DNA of 64,000 bases, taken from assembly GCA_905215325.1 (NCBI GenBank), contig CAJMPP010000007.1, positions 1 through 64,000 of the forward strand, given 5' to 3'. The notes under the pieces are model-generated. The model ran no database searches. It saw only the letters and a list, made by a program, of their open reading frames with translations, and was not told the DNA's origin. This stretch comes from an uncultured bacterium (GTDB lineage Bacteria; Actinomycetota; Coriobacteriia; Coriobacteriales; Eggerthellaceae). Numbering within the stretch: position 1 is the stretch's first letter; each line of letters starts with the position of its first letter. Below, in pieces: positions 52,237 to 60,429 of the stretch. The position numbers and the translations under genes were made by a program.

Positions 52237-52324
52237 AGGGTCAATCGCCCACGCCGCGCGCATCCGCGCCGTATGCATTTCGCTTCCTTGATCGCATAAA
52301 CAATCCAGCGCACCCGCAAAACCA

Positions 52325-52394
52325 GAAGCGGGGGACGATACGCGCATCGTCCCCCGCTTCATCATCAACACGCCGGCGCTTCCGCCGGCGTGTT
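52325..52394. terminator. Two adjacent hairpins between convergent niaR and FHA genes
   Basis: A 15-base perfect stem (52325-52339 with 52346-52360, core GGGGGACGAT) and a 12-base perfect stem (52367-52378 with 52383-52394, AACACGCCGGCG arm) stand side by side. The second abuts the FHA stop. They probably end both transcripts. Confidence 0.7.
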
Positions 52395-52395
52395 G

Positions 52396-53379
52396 CTATT
52401 CCCAGCTTTCCGGCATGCCCTCGATCAGCATGAACCGGGTCGACCCGGCCAGAACCAGCTCGTCGCCGGCGTGCACCTCGACCGGCTCCGCGCATGCGGA
52501 AGCACCCGAGCGCGCCGGCTCAACCACCGTCTCGGAGCCGTCTTCGCCGCTGATCAGCACGGTGCCGTTGGAGCTTCCCAAGCCCTGCACGCACCACCGG
52601 CCCGCTTCGTTGCACCAGACGCGCAGATGATGGCCCGACACGTCGGGCTCCACGTCGTTGATGTCGTCAGGCCCCAGGGCCAGCGCGCCGATCTCCACGC
52701 CGTCGGAAAGCGGCTGCACCCAGTGCAAGCCCCCGGAAACCAGGCCTCCCACCATGCGCAACAGGCCCAGCGCCTGCGCCTGTTCGCGCGGGTCCGCGGA
52801 CGCCGTGCCAGGCTGCTCACCTTGGTCCATGACGGCTGCGGGGACGGTTTCAAGCCTTCCGCCATGCACCGTCTTCACGTAATCGAGCACGTAAGCGCAC
52901 GCACGCTTCACGTTCGCGCTGCACCCCGCCGCCACGAACAGCACCATGGCCAGCTCGGCGCGTTCCTCAACGCTATAGCCTGCGCCGCGAGCCAGGCGCT
53001 CCAGCACATTGCGATACAGCGCCAGGTCCTGATGGCACTCGCGCAGCGCCTGCTCCATTAGCGCACCGCCCTGGTTCGTGACCAGCGATAACGTCTCCTC
53101 AGCCGACAGACCCTTCCCGTCGCGGGAGCGCAGGCGCGCCGAGACGCGAAGCGCCGCCACGCCCCAGTCGCAAAAGTAGCGGTCCTGCAACGACCCCACG
53201 GGGGCGTGCACGATGAAACGCGACACCCACGTTCGGTCGTCACAGCGCGACAGCGGGCTTTTGCCGTCGGCAAGCGGGCGGCCGGACAGCACCAGGCGCG
53301 CCAGGTCCTTATGGCTGATGCCGCCATAGCGCTTCATGGTCTCGAACAGGGCGCCGCACGGCGTCAACTCCGTTGCCAT
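52396..53379 (-). CDS. FHA-domain protein
   Basis: A 327-residue cytoplasmic protein. The C-terminal quarter is a forkhead-associated domain that binds phosphothreonine: DVEPDVSGHHLRVW, GLGSSNGTVL and VHAGDELVLAGSTRFML. The N-terminal 230 residues are a helical region without a recognised family. The ATG at 53379 sits ten bases after AAGGAG and is preferred over a GTG nine bases upstream that overlaps the kinase stop. As the last gene of the kinase operon it is the expected reader of kinase-made phosphothreonines. Confidence 0.88.
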   Translation of the reverse strand: MATELTPCGALFETMKRYGGISHKDLARLVLSGRPLADGKSPLSRCDDRTWVSRFIVHAPVGSLQDRYFCDWGVAALRVSARLRSRDGKGLSAEETLSLVTNQGGALMEQALRECHQDLALYRNVLERLARGAGYSVEERAELAMVLFVAAGCSANVKRACAYVLDYVKTVHGGRLETVPAAVMDQGEQPGTASADPREQAQALGLLRMVGGLVSGGLHWVQPLSDGVEIGALALGPDDINDVEPDVSGHHLRVWCNEAGRWCVQGLGSSNGTVLISGEDGSETVVEPARSGASACAEPVEVHAGDELVLAGSTRFMLIEGMPESWE

Positions 53380-53384
53380 CAGCC

Positions 53385-55388
53385 TCACGCTCCTTCGTTT
53401 ACATCGTCATCTGCAGCTTCGCTCCCGCCGGCGAACCGGGCTTTTGCGCTCGAAACCCCACCCGCGGGATCGTCAATCTCGTACTCGGGTTGCGGATCGT
53501 CGCCGCGATCCGGGTTTTGCACATCGGCGGAAACCCCGGGCTCACCTGCATTGCGCCCGTCTGCGGCCCGCAAACTGCAAACCTGCCGCGCTTCGCCGTT
53601 CCCGGCCTCGCTTGCAAGGACCGGCGCTGCCGCGCTCGGAAGCGCCACTGCCTCGTCGGAACCCCCTGACGGCAACGCGCGACGGCGAATCATCTGGGGC
53701 AACGCCGCATTCAGCGCAAAATCGGCCACCATGATGCACCAGCCCGCCGCCGCTGCGGCCACCAACGCCATGGAAAGCAAGTGCTGCTGCGCCGCCGCCT
53801 CGAAGCGCATGTCGGCAAGCACCTGCCACAGGGCCGCGAACGTTACCGCAAGGCCCGCCGTGCCGCGCAAAAAGCCCGCTATGGTGCGCGAACCGCCAAA
53901 GCGCAACGATAGCCCCACCAACGCGGGGAACAGCGCCGCAACGGCCACTGCAGCCCCGGGAACACCGTCGGCCACGGCAAAACCCACCGCATCAAGCGAC
54001 GCCTGCGCCCCGTTGGCAAGCACGGCCGCCGAGACCGCAACCCCCGCCAATGCCGCCGCCGCGACGCCCTTGCACGCCATACGCACATGAGCCAGCGTGG
54101 AATCGGCCACATCGAGCGCCGACGCGGCAAACCCGCCGGGCACGCACGGCACCAGCGGGCGACCGCAAAACGACCGCTCCACGTTGTCGGCGTAGTGGAT
54201 GGAGAACGACGACAGCGCATCGCGGACCGCCGCGGCGTCAGGGCGATCGGATTGCCCGCGAGCCAGGCAATCGCCCAACACGATACCCAGCTGCTCATCC
54301 ACAAAGGACAGCGCCTCGGCAGCCTCCGACACCCCCATCGGCGCGGACAGCTTGTCCTGCGCGTGCTGCACCGCAACCGCCACCTCGGGTTCGCGGGCAA
54401 GCGCCTCGAGCAGCTCGTCGGCTCGGGCGTGCGCCATCACCGCAGCCGGCGCGGGAGCGGCCATCTTCGCGCGATACGGCGAAACGGGCGCCCCATCTTC
54501 CCCAACCGTATGCAGGTCGTAAGGGACGCGCCCGCACGCCAGCTGGTACACCACGCTAGCCGCGGCGTACACGTCGATCGCCGGCGATTTACGCAGCTCG
54601 GCCAGGCCCGGGATGTCGTCGCTGAGCATCTCGGGCGGCGCGAAATCGGCCGTGGCGCCGCGGAACACGGCGTTCTCGCTGGTGAACGACGTGGAGCGGG
54701 GCTCCGACTCGGCCGACGAGCCGAAGTCGATGAGGTACAGGTCGAACACGCCCTCGTCCACCTGCTGCTCCAAGGACAGCCGCGACGTGCGCACCATGAC
54801 GTTGCGCGGGCTGATGTCGCGGTGCACGAACCCGCCTTCCACATACCCCATGCGCGCCACCAGGTCGAACAGGTCGCGGCCCAGGCGCGCCGCCACCAGC
54901 GGGCTCACACGGCCGCAACCGTCGACGGCAAGCTGCCGCCGCACGCGGTCCAAGGTGATGCCCTCAACCCATTCCATAACGATGCACGGCACCCCATCGA
55001 CCGTCCCGCGGCCGTATAGACGGGGAAAGCCCTTCAGCCCCGACAGCAGGATATGGCACTCGTATTCGCGCTCGAACGCGGCACGCGAGGCGCGCACGCG
55101 GCGCTCATGATCGTCCTCGGTTTCGCCATCGCGACGATGCGGAAGCGAAAGCAGCTTGAGCGCCAGGTGCTCGCCCTGGGCGTTGCGCGCGTGCTCCACA
55201 CGGCCCGTGCCACCGCGGTGCCCCTGCCCCTGCGACACGAACAACGTGACGAAACGGCGCACGTAGGACGGCCGATCGGCGTCGGAAAGCGAAAGCGGCG
55301 CGCTGAAATCGGCCACGCGCACCAGGCGCATGCCCTGCACGGCGCCCGACGAGGCCAGCGCGGCGCCCTTGTCCCCAAGCCCGCTCAT
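53385..55388 (-). CDS. Membrane Ser/Thr protein kinase
   Basis: A 667-residue eukaryote-like kinase. The N-lobe lysine is in HLALKLL; the catalytic loop is FVHRDISPRNVM (about 188-199), with LIDFGSS for metal binding and FAPPEML as the APE-like motif. The glycine loop is unusual (GHRGGTGRV). About residue 420 onward there are four or five hydrophobic segments and then a polar tail, so it is membrane-bound with the kinase domain inside the cell. No PASTA repeats. Start overlaps the upstream gene by four bases; stop overlaps the region before the FHA start. Confidence 0.9.
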   Translation of the reverse strand: MSGLGDKGAALASSGAVQGMRLVRVADFSAPLSLSDADRPSYVRRFVTLFVSQGQGHRGGTGRVEHARNAQGEHLALKLLSLPHRRDGETEDDHERRVRASRAAFEREYECHILLSGLKGFPRLYGRGTVDGVPCIVMEWVEGITLDRVRRQLAVDGCGRVSPLVAARLGRDLFDLVARMGYVEGGFVHRDISPRNVMVRTSRLSLEQQVDEGVFDLYLIDFGSSAESEPRSTSFTSENAVFRGATADFAPPEMLSDDIPGLAELRKSPAIDVYAAASVVYQLACGRVPYDLHTVGEDGAPVSPYRAKMAAPAPAAVMAHARADELLEALAREPEVAVAVQHAQDKLSAPMGVSEAAEALSFVDEQLGIVLGDCLARGQSDRPDAAAVRDALSSFSIHYADNVERSFCGRPLVPCVPGGFAASALDVADSTLAHVRMACKGVAAAALAGVAVSAAVLANGAQASLDAVGFAVADGVPGAAVAVAALFPALVGLSLRFGGSRTIAGFLRGTAGLAVTFAALWQVLADMRFEAAAQQHLLSMALVAAAAAGWCIMVADFALNAALPQMIRRRALPSGGSDEAVALPSAAAPVLASEAGNGEARQVCSLRAADGRNAGEPGVSADVQNPDRGDDPQPEYEIDDPAGGVSSAKARFAGGSEAADDDVNEGA

Positions 55389-56764
55389 AAGCTGATGCTC
55401 GCTAACGTCTCGTTCAGGCGCGCCGCCGCCACGCTGCCGGAAGCGCCCTGATCGGCGCGAACGGGTTCCATCCAGCGATCAACCCCTTCCGCCGGGTTAT
55501 CGTATTCCAGGTTCAGCTGCCACGCGTCGTAGATGACGGTCAGGTACTGGTCCAACGCAATGTAGGCGCGCTGAAGGTTGCCTTTCTGCTCCTGCCAACG
55601 CGAGCCTTCGGCGAACGCGCTCGAATTGCGCAGCAGCAGGAAGTCCGTGAGCGTTTGGCTGTCTATGGCCGCGCACTCGTTGTAGTCGCTTTGGCGAAGG
55701 GAGCGCGATGCGCTCATGCAGTCGTTGTTGAACGCCGCCACGGCGTTGTTCAGGCGCACAACATAGGCGTTCACGCGAGCCTGATGGTCCACCAGCACGG
55801 CATACGCCGCCGCCTCCTGCTCGGCCGTAGGGCCGGCGGGCGCAGGTGCGGAACCGGAGCCGCCGGCGCTTCCCGAACCCGATCCCGAACCGCTCGCGTC
55901 ACCCGACGCGCTACCCGAACCGCCCGAGCCGGAGCCGCCCGAGCCGGAACCAGACGCGGATCCGCCTCCCGCAGACCCCGCGCCCGCCTGCGAGGAGCTG
56001 CCCGAAGACGCAGAGCCCGACGACGAGCCAGACCCCAGCGCAGCCGAGGCGCCGCCGGCGATCTGCTGGGCACGGGTGAACGACGAATCCACTGAGGAAG
56101 CCCCGGATGCCCCGGTCAGCGAAACGACGCCAAGCATACCGGAGCTCGACCCAAGGCCCAAAGCAGCCGCGGCATCGGGCGCAGCGGCGTCGGCCTTCGA
56201 CCCTTCGGTCGTCAAGGGACCCGCTGCGCGCGTCGAGCTCGCAGGGCCGGCCTGGACCTCGCGCATCTGGTCGTCAAGCCACAGCGCCGACTCAAGCGGG
56301 ATCACCACCGTGCTGGGCTTGTCGCCGGCAACCACGGCCGGGATTGTGGACACGTAACCGCCGACGCCTGCAACCATCAGGGCGAACGACGCGGCCGAAA
56401 GCGCCATCATGGGACGGGTGATGCCGGGCTTCCACCGCAGCCTGCGCGCGCGGCGCGCAGGGCGGTCGGTCGCGGCGAACGTGGGCGTGGGGCTAGGGGA
56501 AGGGCTGACGGCGCGTCCATTGGGCGTCGGCTGCTTAGCGGGCGCCTGAGAGCGCGCAACATCAGCGGCAGCCAAATCCGCTGCGTCGCCGGCGGTCGGG
56601 TCCGACGCATCATCGACGGCCGAATCCGACATATCATCGATTGCCAGGTCTGCCGTATCTTCGGTGACCAAGTCCGTCGCGTCGCCAGCCGCCAAATCCG
56701 CGGCATCGTTGGTGGCCAGATCCGCCGTATCGCGCTCGTCGTCATGCGCGTTCTGCTCCGCCAT
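55385..56764 (-). CDS. Single-pass membrane protein with eight-residue repeats and Ser/Gly linker, kinase operon
   Basis: A 459-residue protein of unknown function. Residues 15-70 are seven tandem eight-residue repeats of the form DLAxxDAx, several with Thr (DATDLVTEDTADLA). A basic stretch RRARRLRWK precedes one transmembrane segment (about 120-142). Outside are a spacer, a long Ser/Gly-rich linker (about 250-320) and a helical C-terminal domain with two cysteines (NNDCMSASRS, NECAAIDS). AAAGGAGG eight bases before the ATG fixes the start. The threonines in the repeats could be substrates of the kinase made by the next gene; this is inference. Confidence 0.8.
   Translation of the reverse strand: MAEQNAHDDERDTADLATNDAADLAAGDATDLVTEDTADLAIDDMSDSAVDDASDPTAGDAADLAAADVARSQAPAKQPTPNGRAVSPSPSPTPTFAATDRPARRARRLRWKPGITRPMMALSAASFALMVAGVGGYVSTIPAVVAGDKPSTVVIPLESALWLDDQMREVQAGPASSTRAAGPLTTEGSKADAAAPDAAAALGLGSSSGMLGVVSLTGASGASSVDSSFTRAQQIAGGASAALGSGSSSGSASSGSSSQAGAGSAGGGSASGSGSGGSGSGGSGSASGDASGSGSGSGSAGGSGSAPAPAGPTAEQEAAAYAVLVDHQARVNAYVVRLNNAVAAFNNDCMSASRSLRQSDYNECAAIDSQTLTDFLLLRNSSAFAEGSRWQEQKGNLQRAYIALDQYLTVIYDAWQLNLEYDNPAEGVDRWMEPVRADQGASGSVAAARLNETLASISL
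56555..56722 (-). repeat. 24-base coding minisatellite (seven units)
   Basis: Seven tandem 24-base units encode DLAxxDAx eight-mers at residues 15-70 of the membrane protein. Units differ at several positions, so it is old or diverging. It should be prone to length change. Confidence 0.7.
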
Positions 56765-56803
56765 CGCCTTCCCTCCTTTCCCCGTTCGTCTCAAAAGTCG
56801 CCG

Positions 56804-57265
56804 TTATGCCAAGCCGGGCCAGTTTTGCTGGCGCAAAGCCTCGTATGCGGCTATTGCAACTGAATTGCTTAAGTTTAAGCTGCGCATGCCGTCGCGCATA
56901 GGGATGCGCACGCAGGCGGACTCGAAGCGCTGCATAACGGCCTCGTCGAGCCCGCGGCTTTCGCGCCCGAACACCAGCCATGCGTCCGGCCCGTACGAAA
57001 CGTCGGCGAAGCTGCGTTGCACGTGCCCCGTGAACAGGTGCAGCTCATCGGCGGCGTGGGCCTCGAAGAACTCGTCGGCGCACGACCAGCGCACGATGTC
57101 GACATCGTCCCAGTAGTCGCACCCCGCGCGGGCAAGGTTGCGCTGCGTGACGGCGAAACCCATGGGCTCCACCAGATGCAACCGCGCGCCGATGCACGCG
57201 CACGTGCGCGCCACGTTCCCCGTGTTCTGCGGGATCTCAGGCTCCACCAACACGATGTTGAGCAT
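56804..57265 (-). CDS. trmL: tRNA (cytidine/uridine-2'-O-)-methyltransferase TrmL
   Basis: A 153-residue SPOUT methyltransferase acting on the wobble base 34 of tRNA-Leu in known relatives. NIVLVEPEIPQNTGNVARTC at the start, the SAM knot with VFGRESRGLDEAV and the end PMRDGMRSLNLSNSVAIAAYE are diagnostic. The ATG at 57265 with GTAAGG close by is preferred over an 18-codon extension. It sits just upstream of the kinase operon, 39 bases from its first start, and may share a transcript. Confidence 0.95.
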   Translation of the reverse strand: MLNIVLVEPEIPQNTGNVARTCACIGARLHLVEPMGFAVTQRNLARAGCDYWDDVDIVRWSCADEFFEAHAADELHLFTGHVQRSFADVSYGPDAWLVFGRESRGLDEAVMQRFESACVRIPMRDGMRSLNLSNSVAIAAYEALRQQNWPGLA

Positions 57266-57507
57266 CCTTACAACCTTTCGTTCGAACAACCCGACTTTTG
57301 CACGCCTGCAGTCTCCCACTGCCGCGCGCTTACCTGTTCACGCCATTCGGCAGCCGCGATGCACCGGCATCCACAGCATGGCGCCCGCAGCTTCCCGCCG
57401 TTGCGCACCCGCCTTTTCAAGCCCGCAGGCGCCGCAACCCCAAATGACCGAGCCCTGACAGCGGCAAGCGCCGCCGGTCGCACAATCGCAAGCTCGGCGC
57501 AGCGCCT

Positions 57508-59592
57508 CTACACTCCCATGGCCTCGACCTGCTTGGCCATCTCCTCTTCGAGCTCTTCGTTCAACATGAACCATTCCTCCTCGGCGGCGGCCAGGCGCTG
57601 CTTGAGCTTGGAGTGCTCGGCGACGGCATCCGACGACGCATCCTCGTTGATGTAGAAGTCGGGGTCGGCCATCTTCGCCAAAAGCTCCTCCATGCGGGCG
57701 TTGTCGCGCTCCATCTGCTTGTCGAGCTCGGCGATGCGCTTGCGGTGGTTCTTCAGCGCGGCGTAGGCGCGGTTGCGCGCCTCTGCCTCGCGACGCTTCT
57801 GCTCCTTGGTCTTCGGCGAGCTGCCGCGCTTGGCCGTCAGCTCTCCCGAGGCGGCAGGCGCAGGCGAAGCAGGCACAGCAGGCGCGGAAGAGCCGCTCTT
57901 CGACGCCCTCCCCTTCCCCGACCTGCCCTTTCCGGCGGGCTTGCGCTCCATCAGCTCGTCGACCAGCGACTCGTCGGTGGGCTCGGGCCCGTCGAGCTGG
58001 CCGGACTTGAACAAGTAGTAGTCATAATCGCCGTCGTAGACGGTGACCTTGCCGGGCTTCACCTCGACGATGCGGTTCGCGATGCTGCGGATGAGGTGGC
58101 GGTCGTGCGTGATGAGAAGGATAGTGCCCTCGAAACGGTTGAGCGCCTGTTCGAGCACGTCGGCGCTGGCGATGTCCAGGTGGTTGGTAGGCTCGTCAAG
58201 GCACAGCAGCGGCTTGGGCGCCACGAGCATCTTCGCCAGCGCCAAGCGGCCCTTCTCGCCGCCGGAGAGCACGCTGACCTTCTTCTCGACGGCGTCGCCC
58301 TCGAACAGGAAGGCGCCCAGCAGGCTGCGCACCTGGCTGATGTTCCAACCCGGCGCCACGTGGTCGAGCTCCTCGAACACGGTGTTGCCCGCGTGCAGCT
58401 CCTCCAGCTGGTGCTGCGCGTAGTACGTCAGCGCCACGTGCACGCCGTAGTCGATGGTGCCGGCGTCGGGCTTCATGACGCCCGCGATCATCTTCATGAG
58501 CGTGGATTTGCCCGCGCCGTTGGGGCCCACAAGCGCCACCTTGTCGCCGCGGTACATGGTGAAGTCGAAGTTGTCGTAGACGCGCTTGTCGCCGAAGGCC
58601 TTCACCAGGCCGCGGCAGCGCACCACCTCGTCGCCGGTGCGCGGCGGCTGCACAAAGTTGAAGTGGATGGGCTTCTTCTCCTCGGGAATCTCGATGAGCT
58701 CCTCTTTCAGGCGCTCAAGGCGTTGTGCGCGCTCCTGGGCCTGGCGGGCCTTGGTGGCCTTGTAGCGGAAGCGCTCGACGAAGTCCTCCAGGTGCTTCAT
58801 CTCCTCAAGCTGCTTGGTGCGCTGCTGGCGCAGACGCTCGATGCGCTCCTCGCGCGCCTTGAGGTACGCGGAATAGTTGCCCTTGTATAGGTTGACGCGG
58901 CCGTTGGCCACCTCGGCAACGCGGTCGATCATGTTGTCCATGAACTCGCGGTCGTGGCTGACCACGATGACAGTGCCCTCGTAGCCGCGCAAAAAGCCCT
59001 CGAGCCACTTCACCGACTCAAGATCCAGGTGGTTTGTGGGCTCGTCGAGCATGAGCACCTCGGGATTGCGGACTAGCAGCTTAGCCAGCGCGATACGCAT
59101 CTGCCAGCCGCCGGAGAAGTTCGTGGTGGCCTGCTTGATGTCGCCTTCCTTGAATCCCAGGCCGAACAGCACCCCGCGGACCTTTGCCTCGATGGTGTAG
59201 CCGCCCAGCATCTCGTAGGCGTCGCGCGCACGGCCGGCTGCGGCAAGCTGGCGCTCGGTGGGGTTGTCGCCCAGCGACTCCTCCAGCTCGCGCAGGCGCT
59301 GCTCGGCTTCCAAGATCTCCACCTGCGAGGACATGACCTCCTCGAAGATGGGGCGATCGGGCATCTCGATGGCTTCCTGCTCCAGGTAGCCCACACGGGC
59401 GCCCCTCGCGAACAGGATGCGGCCCTCGTCGGCGTCCTCGCGGCCGCTGATGATGTTGAGCATGGTGGTTTTGCCGGCGCCGTTGGGGCCTACGAGCGCC
59501 AGGCGGTCGTATTCCTCCAGCTTGAACGTGACGTCGGAAAACAGCGTGCGCCCGCCGAACGACTTCGACAGATGCTCAACCTGCATGATCAT
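57508..59592 (-). CDS. ABC-F family ATPase (Uup/YdiF-like)
   Basis: A 694-residue soluble protein with two ABC domains: Walker A GPNGAGKT (about 35-42) and GPNGAGKS (about 350), signatures NFSGGWQMR and LSGGEKGRL, Walker B LLMLDEPTNHLD types in both. The inter-domain linker is charged and helical (RIERLRQQRTKQLEEMKHLEDF). The C-terminus has a Lys/Ser/Ala-rich spacer and a coiled coil (about 600-690). ABC-F proteins work at the ribosome or on replication/cell-wall roles; antibiotic resistance cannot be inferred. AGGAG ten bases ahead sets the ATG at 59592. Confidence 0.92.
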   Translation of the reverse strand: MIMQVEHLSKSFGGRTLFSDVTFKLEEYDRLALVGPNGAGKTTMLNIISGREDADEGRILFARGARVGYLEQEAIEMPDRPIFEEVMSSQVEILEAEQRLRELEESLGDNPTERQLAAAGRARDAYEMLGGYTIEAKVRGVLFGLGFKEGDIKQATTNFSGGWQMRIALAKLLVRNPEVLMLDEPTNHLDLESVKWLEGFLRGYEGTVIVVSHDREFMDNMIDRVAEVANGRVNLYKGNYSAYLKAREERIERLRQQRTKQLEEMKHLEDFVERFRYKATKARQAQERAQRLERLKEELIEIPEEKKPIHFNFVQPPRTGDEVVRCRGLVKAFGDKRVYDNFDFTMYRGDKVALVGPNGAGKSTLMKMIAGVMKPDAGTIDYGVHVALTYYAQHQLEELHAGNTVFEELDHVAPGWNISQVRSLLGAFLFEGDAVEKKVSVLSGGEKGRLALAKMLVAPKPLLCLDEPTNHLDIASADVLEQALNRFEGTILLITHDRHLIRSIANRIVEVKPGKVTVYDGDYDYYLFKSGQLDGPEPTDESLVDELMERKPAGKGRSGKGRASKSGSSAPAVPASPAPAASGELTAKRGSSPKTKEQKRREAEARNRAYAALKNHRKRIAELDKQMERDNARMEELLAKMADPDFYINEDASSDAVAEHSKLKQRLAAAEEEWFMLNEELEEEMAKQVEAMGV

Positions 59593-59772
59593 GGTGCGAC
59601 AACTCCTTTAGCGCTAAAACGAACCTACGCGAAGGGAGCGGGCAGCCGACACCGAGAAATGAACGCAAAAACGGACGCCCCCGCAGAGAGGGAGATCGTG
59701 CCCCCCGCAAACGGGGAAGCCGTCTGCGAGACCCCTTTCGAGGCGATCCGCTCGGGATGACCCATCCCGCAC

Positions 59773-59898
59773 AATCCGCTCGAAGGGAATCCTCTCGGAG
59801 ATTCGTCCAGGAGAATCCTCTCAAGCTGATCCGTTTAAGGTGATTCGTCCAAGCTAATCCGTCTAAGGTGGATCAGCCTGAGGGAATCCGTTCAAATA
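59773..59898. repeat. Nine degenerate 14-base tandem repeats
   Basis: Units with consensus AATCCGTCCAAGGT begin at 59773, 59788, 59800, 59814, 59828, 59842, 59856, 59871 and 59885, a period of 12-15 and mostly 14 bases. They fill the gap between the ABC-F leader and the tRNA terminator. No frame or spacer pattern is associated. Confidence 0.65.
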
Positions 59899-59931
59899 AA
59901 AAAGAACCGCCAACTTGCGCTGGCGGTTCTT
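59894..59931 (-). terminator. Intrinsic terminator of tRNA-Asn
   Basis: On the minus strand AAGAACCGCCA pairs with TGGCGGTTCTT (11 bases; 59921-59931 with 59902-59912) and is followed by TTTTATTT. It begins 10 bases after the tRNA 3' end. Confidence 0.9.
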
Positions 59932-59940
59932 GGAGCTTCA

Positions 59941-60015
59941 TGGCTCCCCGGGTAGGATTCGAACCTACAACCCTCCGGTTAACAGCCGGATGCTCTGCCG
60001 TTGAGCTACCGAGGA
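59941..60015 (-). tRNA. tRNA-Asn (anticodon GTT)
   Basis: On the minus strand TCCTCGG pairs with CCGGGGA (one G-U) as the acceptor stem, with discriminator G and an encoded CCA (59941-59943). The D arm is GCTC-AACGGCA-GAGC, the anticodon stem CCGGC/ACCGG holds the loop TGTTAAC, and the T arm is GTAGG-TTCGAAT-CCTAC. All standard invariant bases are present. Confidence 0.97.
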
Positions 60016-60054
60016 ATTTCTTCGGTGCGCTTCGTTTCCTTGGCGCAAGAAAGT

Positions 60055-60082
60055 ATTATAGACATTTCAATTTTCGGCGCAA
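60055..60082 (-). promoter_or_regulatory. Promoter of tRNA-Asn
   Basis: On the minus strand TTGCGC (60077-60082) and TATAAT (60055-60060) are 16 bases apart, about 40 bases before the mature 5' end. Confidence 0.7.
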
Positions 60083-60170
60083 CCCCCTTTTTCAAAAATT
60101 TTTTCAGCAGCCCATTTCGGGGGGTGCGCTTGATTTGCAAGTTCATCCGGACGCTTCGATTTCGTTATCG

Positions 60171-60429
60171 AACTCAGCCGGACATGTACGGCTGAGTCTG
60201 GGAAAGTGCCTTTCCGGAGGCGAGGGCGCAGGGCCCTCCCGAAAAGAAGGAGGCATCATGAGGAAGGAACTCGATTCGCAAGCGCATGCCCCGCTTCGCC
60301 GTACGATAACGCAACCGCACCCTTCGCCACACTGCGACGCGACGCCAGCCGCCAGGCCACGGGCGCCCACCCGGCGAGCCGGCGCCCAAGCGCCACGCCG
60401 AGGACAGGCACCACGCACCACCACAGGCC
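60171..60429 (+). other. Intergenic DNA with a hairpin and a short frame with a strong ribosome site
   Basis: ACTCAGCCG/CGGCTGAGT form an inverted repeat near 60172-60198. Further on AAGGAGG stands seven bases before an ATG at 60258 (MRKELDSQ...), opening an 80-codon frame that runs antisense over the end of the membrane-protein gene. Its composition turns Arg/Pro-rich, so it is either a gene remnant or chance. Confidence 0.25.

Noticed and set aside
59773..59898. CRISPR array
   Set aside because: Units are 14 bases, degenerate and contiguous, with no spacers and no cas genes.
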